64,000 nucleotides of DNA from MGIIa-L3 sp038150305 (lineage in GTDB: Archaea; Thermoplasmatota; Poseidoniia; Poseidoniales; Poseidoniaceae). Position 1 is the stretch's first letter. Each line of letters opens with the position of its first letter. The DNA lies in assembly GCA_038150305.1 (NCBI GenBank), contig JAYOTG010000004.1, forward strand, positions 1 through 64,000. Direction: 5' to 3'. Of this stretch, positions 45,201 through 54,930 are shown in pieces. The position numbers and the translations under genes are program-made. Below the pieces are notes generated by a model. It saw only the letters and a program-made list of their open reading frames with translations. It did no database searches and had not been told where the DNA came from.

Positions 45201-46016
45201 GGTGGAGTAGTCAATGCCCTCGCTTCGCAGAAGGAAGATATCGTCGTCGACGCAGGTGCTCAATCCAGATTGCTCCGTCTCGCCATAATCGCCGACCTCG
45301 AAGGCGCGGTAGCTGAAGGTGCTGGCTGGACCGAGATCGGTTTTCTGACCGCAGTCGCCTTCGCTGGTCAGCGTGGGTGGAAGCGATTCTGAGCAGGTCA
45401 ATGGGCCCTTGTAGACCTGAAGGTATTGGTTGGTGATGTCGGGGAACAGACCGAGGATGGCCACGTCGTCGTTTCCATCGTCGTCAAAGTCGCCGACCTC
45501 GATGTCCCAGGCGTAAAAGTGGGTGTAACGCTCGCCCACAGAGAAGCTGCGTCCGCCGTCGTTTTCGATGACCCTGAGGTTACCTGGCTCGCTGGCCGGA
45601 TTGCCCGCATCGTCCTGCTTGAACGGGTTGTTGCGCTGGTAGATGACGATGTCCAGGTCGGAGTCGCCAGTGAACTCGCCGACCTCGATGAATTCGACGT
45701 TCGAAAAGTCATCCCAGTCGGCGTTTCGGCTCTGGTTTACGCTCACCCACACGTCCGTGCGGTCCCAGAAGTTGCCGTTGCCGTCGTTCCAAAGGATGGA
45801 AATCGTGTGGGTGCCGGCCGTGGCGATGGCGAGGTCGTTGTGCCCGTCGCCGTCAAGGTCGCCGATCGCGATGTCTTGTGGGTCGCGTCCGGCAGCGTAG
45901 GTCCTGGCCATCGATGCACCGGCTGGCGCAGCGAAGGCGGTCATCAGGGAAGTCGTGAACAGCGCGACGAGCATCAGGCTCAAGGCGCGCTTTCGGCGGT
46001 CGGTCTTGGTCATCAT
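39294..46016 (-). CDS. Giant surface protein: FG-GAP repeats, beta domains and C-terminal anchor
   Basis: 2240 residues from ATG 46016. A signal peptide (LMLVALFTTSLMTAFA) is followed by five FG-GAP/VCBS Ca-binding repeats in about residues 40-430 (e.g. IAIGDLDGDGHNDLAIA, EVGDFDDDGNDDVAILG, VADLNGDGHPDFV), CARDB-like beta domains (KDLAVTGLSVDPVDRWFGV), several jellyroll or lectin-type domains marked by YDGFAVDNLTIY, and a PKD-like segment (ITKYEWTVYND). Near the C-terminus lies a membrane helix (IVLAGIGGALLVIVLLTLVF), then a cytoplasmic tail with two copies of a YxxQLxxQGYxxxxAxxxAxQYA motif. Such proteins often bind or degrade polymers or other cells. A CATTAAGG box about 35 bases before the ATG may be its TATA region. 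No enzyme site was identified. Confidence 0.75.
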   Translation of the reverse strand: MMTKTDRRKRALSLMLVALFTTSLMTAFAAPAGASMARTYAAGRDPQDIAIGDLDGDGHNDLAIATAGTHTISILWNDGNGNFWDRTDVWVSVNQSRNADWDDFSNVEFIEVGEFTGDSDLDIVIYQRNNPFKQDDAGNPASEPGNLRVIENDGGRSFSVGERYTHFYAWDIEVGDFDDDGNDDVAILGLFPDITNQYLQVYKGPLTCSESLPPTLTSEGDCGQKTDLGPASTFSYRAFEVGDYGETEQSGLSTCVDDDIFLLRSEGIDYSTGATTNPGNSDNVTILEYGCSTQPIDRFPTTIASANPTIIQMGTVFGGLDIADLDNDGTTDVIAMTDGNVRNITYSVSSSQGNWGTPQLAYFGPYISYDLTVADLNGDGHPDFVNPTVAFQQDSTDSAGGTTSSFFLNFPSTVQVTLSSGANQHTNPLSYESGRRPNMAAVGQLAGSSSSAPDIAVGHTSYNFGSWVDNFGWDGQYDTITVVEMDNKDLAVTGLSVDPVDRWFGVAGEGSRQINVTVTNTGMDTLNSGSATVDVELKIVDEASSSNTTVYANDWDSPEDASGCGSGCTWAYEEYVDGYTHWHLQTNSSVGATGNANGNNGANISSNYLNQGNFMWAGEAVTNSSGDLWTGYGKNWDDAMILENVDLTNSDRAFMSVELFKHLGFGALGGADANGFVVNDVWDDLAIIEVGSDETGWSTIGCPSEALFTGACGSGVSLWGGFDNERAFKQFNGGAAESRFYYGVYFFSTYYGWQNFTADDLGEFDLSPWAGETVDIRFRFRTGFQGSTADDDEQNWDGYDGFAVDNLTIYKQNTAFLPNPQQSQATIDLATNPLAPGEEYTTSITANLVNDTTYRVSAVLSNNAWDEQDLNDDAVGYLTPFNVYDPAVEGIENFRAGALYAEDTFDIVVTTNNWGNTEVDFDVKASVFSALPSDIYCGTPSQVCEESFETTSQGYRFSHDGNPNGAIYTEASCSEAIFGEAAYWFGHPCDTATDGYGEEWNETMTIPDVDLTSMTGDFVALNFEYYADTFFTTDSQGNNDPSDTASIEFRYNKDGTDYKANLLGQWNDYDEDGTCGTDLNDDGFINGTEAQVINYDEIEFTGDAARNDGTGGNYNVFFNTDDLVSSRSIDLTHLIITNTTSGANLGQRECISLAGTTAQIDFVFRSDDDGRNGINDGFKGIAFNNISLLEFTFTLDNEYTMSRTGVDAEDVAQTVVASHDFSAGVYMIQAETIFDNSTQGTTWFGADEVETSNNLARVIFNVESVDISLSKPSTLACLEDQVLACVLPTDSAVTHDWSLSAINGVLTGEYVFTMNVEDITDPANPTTAHTTTYGTTSNPITLEPQERTDLTFAGWTGYQDGRTYNISYSATIAATGDSSGNVRYFHATFADKVDVAILSESTTRTSTIKQDLALLGMSYTQYEIDDWNDYLTTTWILKYNKVVLPWQTAFAAKDIGAGGLGYYEKLGDNKDTLENFMAGGGTIQAHMAPHGDQVYAIGTTDPRLPLDMNIQSRATDTTKIRYADLDIADPFHPILDNVDSTNFQGFDADTTVATAVVSTIQADADTVPARCGPGGGGFMEAGGSFQSLLRTQEETVQQTETILGVCSYGSEAKGGMIVTTMDVATVSARADSTTFPLLGNMLAYDVTAYPNGFGTRGNGLDLTINGDVPETDPSTNDYKLRYMKSDAELTFGFTTATTETLTADWIMDGPTAWDGSAMASGVSYSTDTNPTATFCQADISEVTGCRTGAEWTVTLMLHDDEGHARTIQVVLQTNDLEADEYNPNASAFVVTEDRDYAEQLELTGTKVIPNVEGEWEQYQLTLDENGETSIDFDAGASSDPDALSGNGITKYEWTVYNDEPYGEFRSPKGVYTENAASQGEWTYTFRNVTIDAFGEQQAEIRIELIVTDGTEEKTSQKFRFYFVVVPAGFGDEEPVVTLDWGRENGSRVVEDTLSVSGSVVTGAEDETDVFVELAFEEETFGLTPIQKFNAETDGTFAKTKNGLGDGDSFVLNLSLDGMYSNVSQSQRIFIKIYEYDSISGERWVTIKWLEINLAPCQGLEANPDAEAAGGRFVLVDGACEWEGAWTYDPVTGEWSAPVDTSGDGDGSSGLNVIVLAGIGGALLVIVLLTLVFLRRGGDDDVVKNVDFSMGMIEQDPVEQYVQQLVAQGYPEETARAHAQQYAGQLGGAAAATQAAAPAGTGLYEQYYQQYLTQLTQQGYDEATAQQYAAQYAQAALQQQQ

Positions 46017-46125
46017 CAACACCACTCGTTTCACGGAGCCTCGGTTCAGCCTTAATGCCTTTGCAAACTCGGGCAGAGAAGGCGGACCGGCTACGCCCCG
46101 CAGTGGCCCGATTGTAAGGAAATTC

Positions 46126-46770
46126 TCACGCCTTCAACCACGAGGGAGATGGACCCCACCCCGTGCCTTGGCCGCCGTGGACTTTCACCAGTTTTCCTGC
46201 AGCAAACAGCGAGTCAAGCCAGACCTCAAGCACGCCGCCCGAACGGTCTCCAAGTCGCTCTCCCAGCACTTCTTCGATGTCCTCGGTGCGCATGGCGGTG
46301 GCGCCGTGTTCGCGCACGACAACCTCCATGAGTTCCTTAAGCCATGCTTCGGCCTGGGGGTCGACCGAGGTCGGGTCCTTGACCGGCAAAGGGCGATCGA
46401 GTCCTTCGACCACTTCCATCAATTCGATTGGATCGGGGCGCTGCATCGCCTGAAGGCCGATGCGATCGACCTCGGATTCCAGGTCGAGTTGCCCGATGGG
46501 TCGTCGGACCACCGGAATCCGGGAAGGGTCTGGCGCAGGTCCAAGGTCGGCCGGAGGTGCATCCTCATCGAGCACATCGCCGTCATCGGCCAGGCCGCTC
46601 AGGTTCTGTGGGCGGGATGCCCGCGCGATGGGCATGGTCCAACCGACGCCTTTGAGCTCCATGTTCTCGACGAGGTTTGAGACCCACACCGCTTCGCCCT
46701 CGATGACGACGTCGACGTCGTCCTCTTCGTGGCGGAATCGATACCGGACGGTTCCCCGGAGGTCGGCCAT
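46126..46770 (-). CDS. Protein of unknown function with acidic linker
   Basis: 214 residues, cytosolic. An N-terminal beta-rich region (GTVRYRFRHEEDDVDVVIEGEAVWV) is followed by a Pro/Asp linker, then helices and a C-terminal wing-like segment (VLEVWLDSLFAAGKLVKVHGG). The last part might be a small winged helix. No family recognised. It precedes the giant surface protein gene on the same strand (109 bases) and follows aconitase by 36. Confidence 0.5.
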   Translation of the reverse strand: MADLRGTVRYRFRHEEDDVDVVIEGEAVWVSNLVENMELKGVGWTMPIARASRPQNLSGLADDGDVLDEDAPPADLGPAPDPSRIPVVRRPIGQLDLESEVDRIGLQAMQRPDPIELMEVVEGLDRPLPVKDPTSVDPQAEAWLKELMEVVVREHGATAMRTEDIEEVLGERLGDRSGGVLEVWLDSLFAAGKLVKVHGGQGTGWGPSPSWLKA

Positions 46771-46806
46771 AGCCTACGCTTGAACGGGTGAGCCTTCAAG
46801 CCACCG

Positions 46807-49476
<2,670 letters not shown>

Positions 49477-49525
49477 GAGAGGGCCACAGAACGGCCGTCT
49501 ATAACGGCACGGATGGCGGGTTTGT

Positions 49526-50578
49526 TCACCAGAAGACGTACCATGGCGTGTCGTCAGCGCCCATGGACACGACCTTCACCAGCGTCACTTGTTGTTTCGG
49601 GGTATCGCCGCTGGTGTTCGGATTCCCATCATTGCTCGGAGTTTCAACTTCTGAAATGGAGGTCACGTGCTCGCAGCCGTCGGTGATGGTGCCAAACACC
49701 GTGTGTTGCCCGTCGAGCCAGTTGGGACCCTGTCCATCGTTGCTGTCCTCGGGAATCAGGAAGAACTGGCTGCCGCCCGTGTGGGGGGCACTGGTCTTCG
49801 CCATCGACAAGGTGCACACCTCGTGAAGACGACCGTTGTCGACCTCGTCCGGCAGCGTGTATTGCGTCTGGTCGCACGCGCTGGACGAAGGCTCGGCTTG
49901 GCCGTTGCAGTAGCCCTGCCATGAGGCGGCGTAACCGCCCGTACCGTCGCTGTTCTCGAAATCGCCGCCTTGAATCATGAAGCCGTCAATCACGCGGTGG
50001 AAGATGGTCCCGTCGTAGGTCCCTTCGTTCACGTGTTGGAGGAAGGAGGAGGCGTGGGAGGGCGCGTCGGCGTGAATCTGAATGGTCACGTCGCCGGAGC
50101 GGTCGGCGCCGTCCGCATCGGTCCACGTCAGGGACATGCGCACCACTTCGTCGCCGGTCAGCGCCGGGCTGCTGCCGGCCTGGCTGAGGGCAAAAAGCAC
50201 GGCCAAGAACACCACACCCATCAAGCCAAACGAGGTCAACGTGGGCGTTCCGTCCTTCAATAGAGGCGGGATGAGGTACTCACCGATGCGCTTCTCGTTC
50301 ATCTCGTTGAGCAGGTCGTTGTAGGCGGTGTTGTACCGCTTTGTGCGGCGGTCCATGTGCATCGCAGTGCGGAGGTTCTTGGCGGATTGGCGGTACGTCG
50401 AAGCCAGACCTGAGGCCTTGGCCTCTTCACGGCGCGCCAAACCCGCGAGGTACCACGTCATGGCGTGCTCACCTTCGCCGTCGATCTCACGCATGAGGTC
50501 GACCACACCCGCGTAGTTGCCCTTCTTGATGTCCGCTTCCGCGCGGCTCCAAGCCTTCTGGACCTTCTCGCTCGCCAT
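49526..50578 (-). CDS. Membrane-anchored cyclophilin-type peptidyl-prolyl isomerase
   Basis: 350 residues from ATG 50578. Residues 1-90 form TPR-like cytosolic helices (KAWSRAEADIKKGNYAGVVDLMREID, then WYLAGLARREEAKA). A membrane segment (FGLMGVVFLAVLFALSQAG, about 115-135) follows, then an external cyclophilin domain: SFLQHVNEGTYDGTIFHRVIDGFMIQGGD and GGSQFFLIPED carry the catalytic Arg, Phe and Gln, and HTVFGTITDG completes it. It has inserted Cys residues (CNGQAEPSSSAC, HEVCTLS) that may form a disulfide. The domain would assist folding of exported proteins. It is divergent from korA across an inverted repeat. Confidence 0.85.
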   Translation of the reverse strand: MASEKVQKAWSRAEADIKKGNYAGVVDLMREIDGEGEHAMTWYLAGLARREEAKASGLASTYRQSAKNLRTAMHMDRRTKRYNTAYNDLLNEMNEKRIGEYLIPPLLKDGTPTLTSFGLMGVVFLAVLFALSQAGSSPALTGDEVVRMSLTWTDADGADRSGDVTIQIHADAPSHASSFLQHVNEGTYDGTIFHRVIDGFMIQGGDFENSDGTGGYAASWQGYCNGQAEPSSSACDQTQYTLPDEVDNGRLHEVCTLSMAKTSAPHTGGSQFFLIPEDSNDGQGPNWLDGQHTVFGTITDGCEHVTSISEVETPSNDGNPNTSGDTPKQQVTLVKVVSMGADDTPWYVFW

Positions 50579-50598
50579 GGTCCGCGATGAACACCCCC

Positions 50599-50620
50599 AT
50601 TTTGAGATGTCCCTCAAAAT
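50599..50620. promoter_or_regulatory. Inverted repeat in the divergent cyclophilin/korA promoter region
   Basis: ATTTTGAG-atgtcc-CTCAAAAT has two perfect 8-base arms and a 6-base spacer. It sits 20 bases from the cyclophilin ATG and about 81 from the korA ATG, between divergent genes, so one site could control both. No regulator is assigned; the AT-rich arms may also be TATA boxes. Confidence 0.5.
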
Positions 50621-50701
50621 TCTGAATCCGCGGTGGCGTCATGTTCAAAGGTCTGAGGCGACGGCCATGGGACGCGGAGCGTCGGACCTTTCGGGGACAG
50701 G

Positions 50702-52513
50702 ATGAAAGCACCACGAGGCAGCACCATGGACGCCATCGTCAACGACTTCACCATCAACATCGCCACCGCGAACGGAACCGGCTCTCAGTCGGCCAACCTC
50801 ATCCTGCTCCAGTCCCTGTTCAACATGGGCATCGAAGTGAGTGGGAAGAACCTCTTCCCCTCGAACATCTCAGGCCTTCCGACCTGGTACATCGTGCGTC
50901 TTTCCGATGCCGGCTACCAAGCACCCGGTGACCGCACCCACATTCAGGTGCTCGTCAACCCGGCCACCTGGGAGGACGACCTCGCCCAACTCGAACCTGG
51001 AAGCGTCGTCGTGTGGAACAGCGACGCCAAGAAGCCCATGGACCGCGAGGACGTCATCTCCTACCCCGTCCCCATGACCAAGATGGCCCGTGGCGTGAAC
51101 GCCAAGCTGGCCCGTATGATCACGAACGTCATCTATGTCGGCGTTCTGGCTGAACTGCTTGGCATTGACGAAGCCGCCGTTGTGGAGGCCATCGGGAAGC
51201 AATTCAAGGGCAAGGCTTCGGCCATCGAGCTCAACACCACGGCCTTCCACCTTGGACGGGACCATGCGCGTGAGCACCTGACCAAGGAAGACCCCTACGC
51301 GGTCGCGGCACGCGGCAGCAATCAAGGCCGCTTCTTCATGGAAGGCAACGAAGCCGCCGCCCTCGGTGCGCTCTTTGGCGGCGTCCAAATGCTTGCTTGG
51401 TACCCCATCACGCCTTCTTCGAGCCTCGCTGAAGGCATCATTGGCTGGATCCCCGAATTGCGAACGAACGAGGACGGCGAAGCCACCTGCGCCGTCGTGC
51501 AGGCCGAAGACGAACTCGCTGCGGCCGGCATGGTCATCGGCGCAGGTTGGGCCGGCGCCCGCGGCATGACCGCCACCTCCGGACCTGGCATCTCCTTGAT
51601 GCAGGAATTCATCGGACTGGCGTACTTCGCCGAAGTCCCCTCCGTCTTCTGGGACATCAACCGCGTCGGACCTTCGACCGGTCTCCCCACCCGCACCCAA
51701 CAATCCGACCTCCAGATGCTCTACGAGGGCAGCCACGGCGACACCCAGCACATCGTGCTCATCCCCGGGACCGTCGAGGAGTGCTTCGAATTCGGCTGGC
51801 GCGCCTTCGACTATTCCGAGCGCTTCCAGACCCCGGTGTTCGGCCTCTCTGACCTCGACCTCGGCATGAACCGCTGGGCCTGCGAGGGCTTCACCTATCC
51901 TGACGTTCCGATGGACCGTGGCAAGGTCATCCGCGAGCGTGACATTTTCGAAGCCATGGAGGACTTTGGCCGCTACCGTGACGTGGACGGCGACGGCATC
52001 CCCTACCGCACCCTGCCCGGCAGCGGCATGGCGCCCATCCTGTACCGTGGGACCGGTCACGACCCCTACGGCGTCTATTCCGAAAAGGCCCACGTGTACC
52101 TCGACCTGATGGACCGGCTCCGCCGAAAGATCGACGGCGCCCGCGACCAGCTCCCTGCACCGATCCTCCGTGAGGAGGAAGAGTGCGACGTCGGCATCAT
52201 CTACTTCGGCAGCATGGAGAACACCATTCAGGAAATCGACGACATCATCGAGGCCCAAGGCCGCAAGGTGAGCCAGTGCCGCGTGCGCAGCCTCCCGCTG
52301 CACAGTGAAGTCGAGGCCTTCTGCGCCCGCCACAAGACCGTCATCGTGTTGGAGATCAACCGTGACGGACAGCTCTGGGGCATCCTCCGCCGCGAGTTGC
52401 CCAACCACCTGGTGGACCGTGTTCACTCGGTGGCGTACTCCGACGGCATGCCGCCTCGCGCCTCGATCTACGCTGAACAGATCATGGCCACCATCGAGGA
52501 GGTGGAAGCATGA
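50702..52513 (+). CDS. korA: 2-oxoacid:ferredoxin oxidoreductase alpha (fused gamma-alpha) subunit
   Basis: 603 residues, a gamma-alpha fusion. Residues 1-200 are the gamma domain (GTGSQSANLILLQSLFNMGIEVSGKN). The rest is the alpha domain with AWYPITPSSSLAEGI, TATSGPGISLMQEFIGLAYFAEVPSVFWDINRVGPSTGLPTRTQQ and the C-terminal AQGRKVSQCRVRSLPLH. The complex decarboxylates 2-oxoglutarate or related 2-oxoacids with CoA and ferredoxin. Two starts are possible: ATG 50702 (GGGGACAGG upstream) and ATG 50726 (GAGG upstream). The korB start overlaps the stop by 4 bases. The exact 2-oxoacid is not fixed, but the neighbouring aconitase suggests 2-oxoglutarate. Confidence 0.9.
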   Translation: MKAPRGSTMDAIVNDFTINIATANGTGSQSANLILLQSLFNMGIEVSGKNLFPSNISGLPTWYIVRLSDAGYQAPGDRTHIQVLVNPATWEDDLAQLEPGSVVVWNSDAKKPMDREDVISYPVPMTKMARGVNAKLARMITNVIYVGVLAELLGIDEAAVVEAIGKQFKGKASAIELNTTAFHLGRDHAREHLTKEDPYAVAARGSNQGRFFMEGNEAAALGALFGGVQMLAWYPITPSSSLAEGIIGWIPELRTNEDGEATCAVVQAEDELAAAGMVIGAGWAGARGMTATSGPGISLMQEFIGLAYFAEVPSVFWDINRVGPSTGLPTRTQQSDLQMLYEGSHGDTQHIVLIPGTVEECFEFGWRAFDYSERFQTPVFGLSDLDLGMNRWACEGFTYPDVPMDRGKVIRERDIFEAMEDFGRYRDVDGDGIPYRTLPGSGMAPILYRGTGHDPYGVYSEKAHVYLDLMDRLRRKIDGARDQLPAPILREEEECDVGIIYFGSMENTIQEIDDIIEAQGRKVSQCRVRSLPLHSEVEAFCARHKTVIVLEINRDGQLWGILRRELPNHLVDRVHSVAYSDGMPPRASIYAEQIMATIEEVEA

Positions 52514-53568
52514 GCGATGCACCCGCACGAAAGGCCCGACCGGTCAAGTTGAACATCATCGACCAGCCCGTTGACGCCTACAAGGGCGGCCCCTCCTCGC
52601 TGTGCCCTGGCTGCGGTCACGACCAAATCTCGTCGGTCATCATCAACGCCGCATGGGACAACGGCATCGAGCCACACCGCATCGCCAAGATGTCGGGCAT
52701 TGGATGCTCGTCGAAGACGCCCGCCTATTACCTCGGACAGTCTCATGGGTTCAACACCGTGCACGGACGTATGCCCTCGGTGACCACCGGTGCGGCCGCC
52801 GTGAACGGCGACCTGACCTACCTCGGCGTGTCCGGTGACGGCGACAGCGCCTCCATCGGCATCGGCCAACTGATTCACGCCATCCGTCGTAACTTGGACA
52901 TGGTCTACATCGTCGAGAACAACGGCGTCTACGGCCTGACCAAGGGGCAGTACTCCGCCACCGCCGAAGTCGGCTCCAAGAAAAAGAAAGGGCGTCCCAA
53001 CGAGCAGCAGCCGATCGATCTGTGCGCCCTCGCCATCAACCTTGGATGCACCTTCGTGGCCCGTTCGTTCTCAGGGTCCAAGAAGCAACTCACGGCCTTG
53101 CTCAAGGCGGCCATGGCGCACAAGGGCTTCGCCCTCATCGACGTCATTTCGCCCTGTGTGACCTTCAACAACAACGACGAGTCCTACAGATCGTACGGGT
53201 ACGTGAAAGAAAACGAGGTCACCCTCCACATGCCCGACTACATCCCGCAACGCATGCCCATCGAGGAGGTCGAAGTACCCGAAGGCCACTACGTGGACAT
53301 CACCTTGCACGACGGCTCAACCATTCGTCTGGAGACCATCGATGCTGAGCACGACCCCTCGGACGCCGTCGCGGCCCTTGCCGCCCTGCACAAGGCGGAT
53401 TCGGAGCACCATCACGTGACCGGCTTGCTCTACTTCGATGGAAATCAGCCCACCATGCACGAGGTACTTGGCCTGCCAGAAACAGCGCTTGTTGACCTCG
53501 ACAGCACCCAGTTGCGCCCCTCAGAGGACGCGCTGGAATCGGTGATTGCCGCCTTCCGAGACGGTTGA
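52510..53568 (+). CDS. korB: 2-oxoacid:ferredoxin oxidoreductase beta subunit
   Basis: 352 residues. ThDP binding: GVSGDGDSASIGIGQLIHAIRRN through VENNGVYGLTKGQ. The [4Fe-4S] cluster ligands are Cys32 and Cys35 (LCPGCGHDQ), Cys66 (GIGCSS) and Cys216 (SPCVTFNN). This is the catalytic decarboxylase subunit. The last 50 residues continue beyond the usual end (LGLPETALVDLDSTQLRPS). Translationally coupled to korA by ATGA. Confidence 0.93.
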   Translation: MSDAPARKARPVKLNIIDQPVDAYKGGPSSLCPGCGHDQISSVIINAAWDNGIEPHRIAKMSGIGCSSKTPAYYLGQSHGFNTVHGRMPSVTTGAAAVNGDLTYLGVSGDGDSASIGIGQLIHAIRRNLDMVYIVENNGVYGLTKGQYSATAEVGSKKKKGRPNEQQPIDLCALAINLGCTFVARSFSGSKKQLTALLKAAMAHKGFALIDVISPCVTFNNNDESYRSYGYVKENEVTLHMPDYIPQRMPIEEVEVPEGHYVDITLHDGSTIRLETIDAEHDPSDAVAALAALHKADSEHHHVTGLLYFDGNQPTMHEVLGLPETALVDLDSTQLRPSEDALESVIAAFRDG

Positions 53569-53611
53569 GACGAGCGGAACTCTTCTCAAGGAGCCGGGAC
53601 AAGTCTTTGCC

Positions 53612-54508
53612 ATGGACCCGCTCTTTTGGGCCGGCGCCGCGGGTGGTGTCGGTGGTGGATGGTGGCTCCTGCGGCGATGGAATCAGCGGCGTGCCAACCA
53701 CATGCTGGACGCCATGAAGGCCAGCAAGTACGGATTTGGCGGCGTCGCTCCCCCTTGGGACTACGACGATTCGTTGCCACCGACCATGCTCGGCCTCGTT
53801 CGGTTGGGCCCGTTGTTTGACGAGTTGACCCCCGCTCAACAGAAGGCGCGTCTTGACCGAGAAGCAGCGCGCCGTCTCGAAGCCCTCGCGTTGAACCTGA
53901 ATCCACCGGAGTTGAACATGGAAGACGACCCTGACGTACCGGAGGCGCCTGACCTCGACATGTTGGTGAGCATCGCGCTCAAAGAACGCGGGCAACACAT
54001 CGTTGAGGTCGAGGAAGGCCTCGATCAGCACGCACGAGGCGCAGTCCTCGGCGAACAGGTCGGCCTCGGCGTTCGTGTGGAGACCGTCGACCTCGAGGAT
54101 TCCACCATCGAAGACCGCGTGGAACGCGAAGGTGGAGCCAGCGGCGAGCTGCAGATCAGCTTGGCGTGGGAGGATCGAAACGACCTGGACCTGCACGTCT
54201 TCGCACCAAGCGGTGAGCGGATTTACTTCAACCAGCGACGCAGCGCTTGCGGCGGTGAACTGGACGTGGACATGAACGCACGTCCGACCTCGACCACGCC
54301 CGTGGAAAACGTCGTGTGGAAAGAGGATCCACCCAGCGGCACCTACCGCGTGGGCGTTCACTTCTACCGGCACCACCGCCGTCGGGGTACCAAGCGGCAG
54401 ACAAGTTTCACGCTCCGCACCAAGGCCCTCGGCGAGGTGGCTGAATTCACGGGGAAACTCGAGTACGGCGATGCCATGCTGATGGTGACGAGTTTCACGT
54501 TGCCATGA
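53612..54508 (+). CDS. Membrane-anchored protein with DUF2135-like domain
   Basis: 298 residues from ATG 53612. An N-terminal hydrophobic segment (FWAGAAGGVGGGWWLL) may anchor it. Residues about 200-298 match DUF2135: ISLAWEDRNDLDLHVFAPSGERIYF, then CGGELDVDMNAR, and PPSGTYRVGVHFYRHHRR. DUF2135 domains occur in secreted proteins and in putative metal or phosphate-binding modules; the activity is unknown. It follows korB by 43 bases but no functional link is evident. Confidence 0.65.
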   Translation: MDPLFWAGAAGGVGGGWWLLRRWNQRRANHMLDAMKASKYGFGGVAPPWDYDDSLPPTMLGLVRLGPLFDELTPAQQKARLDREAARRLEALALNLNPPELNMEDDPDVPEAPDLDMLVSIALKERGQHIVEVEEGLDQHARGAVLGEQVGLGVRVETVDLEDSTIEDRVEREGGASGELQISLAWEDRNDLDLHVFAPSGERIYFNQRRSACGGELDVDMNARPTSTTPVENVVWKEDPPSGTYRVGVHFYRHHRRRGTKRQTSFTLRTKALGEVAEFTGKLEYGDAMLMVTSFTLP

Positions 54509-54518
54509 AGAGCGGTGG

Positions 54519-54591
54519 TAGTCCCTCTCGGATTCGAACCGAGGTCGAAGGAACCAGAATCCTTCATGATGGACCGCTACACTAAGGGACT
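54519..54591 (-). tRNA. tRNA-Gln (anticodon CTG)
   Basis: A complete cloverleaf on the minus strand. The acceptor arms AGTCCCT (54591-54585) and AGGGACT (54526-54520) pair perfectly. The anticodon stem AAGGA/TCCTT encloses TTCTGGT, giving anticodon CTG (codon CAG, Gln), and the T arm contains GGTTCGAATCC. A CCA end is encoded at 54518-54516, outside the given span. The D stem has one weak pair. Confidence 0.9.
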
Positions 54592-54638
54592 ATGCTGCGA
54601 GGCACCCACGTCCTCCATTTGAAGGCAACGGTGCTGCA

Positions 54639-54854
54639 TCAGGGCACCGTTTCTCGGGTGATTTCCACAACCCGGAAGAGCAGTTGACTGACCCATGAGA
54701 GCATCATCACGGTCACGAAGGTCGCGATGGTCCACTTGGCCCACGGCCGCTCCGGTTTCGGCTCAGGCCACGGATCGATGCCTTCGGCCTCGGCCTCCGC
54801 GACGATCTGCGCCAATTCCGCGAGTTCCTCCTCGACGGTCAGGTGGCGGGCCAT
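54639..54854 (-). CDS. Small single-helix membrane protein
   Basis: 71 residues from ATG 54854. An acidic amphipathic N-terminus (LTVEEELAELAQIVAEAEAEG), a Pro-rich linker (DPWPEPKPERPW), a single membrane helix (WTIATFVTVMMLSWVSQLLF) and a short basic tail. A longer upstream extension in the same frame is a shadow of the Nudix gene. No family recognised. It lies 48 bases downstream of the tRNA-Gln gene on the same strand. Confidence 0.55.
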   Translation of the reverse strand: MARHLTVEEELAELAQIVAEAEAEGIDPWPEPKPERPWAKWTIATFVTVMMLSWVSQLLFRVVEITRETVP

Positions 54855-54930
54855 GGTGTGGCATTCGGCCTTGGCCCTTGAAGCCTGAGCCGGGCGCAAG
54901 GATGAACCGCGCCCTGCACCAGGGCACGGC

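Noticed and set aside
50870..52528. 552-codon minus-strand ORF opposite korA
   Set aside because: Shadow of the KorA gene, which has full domain motifs; the antisense product has no recognisable domain.
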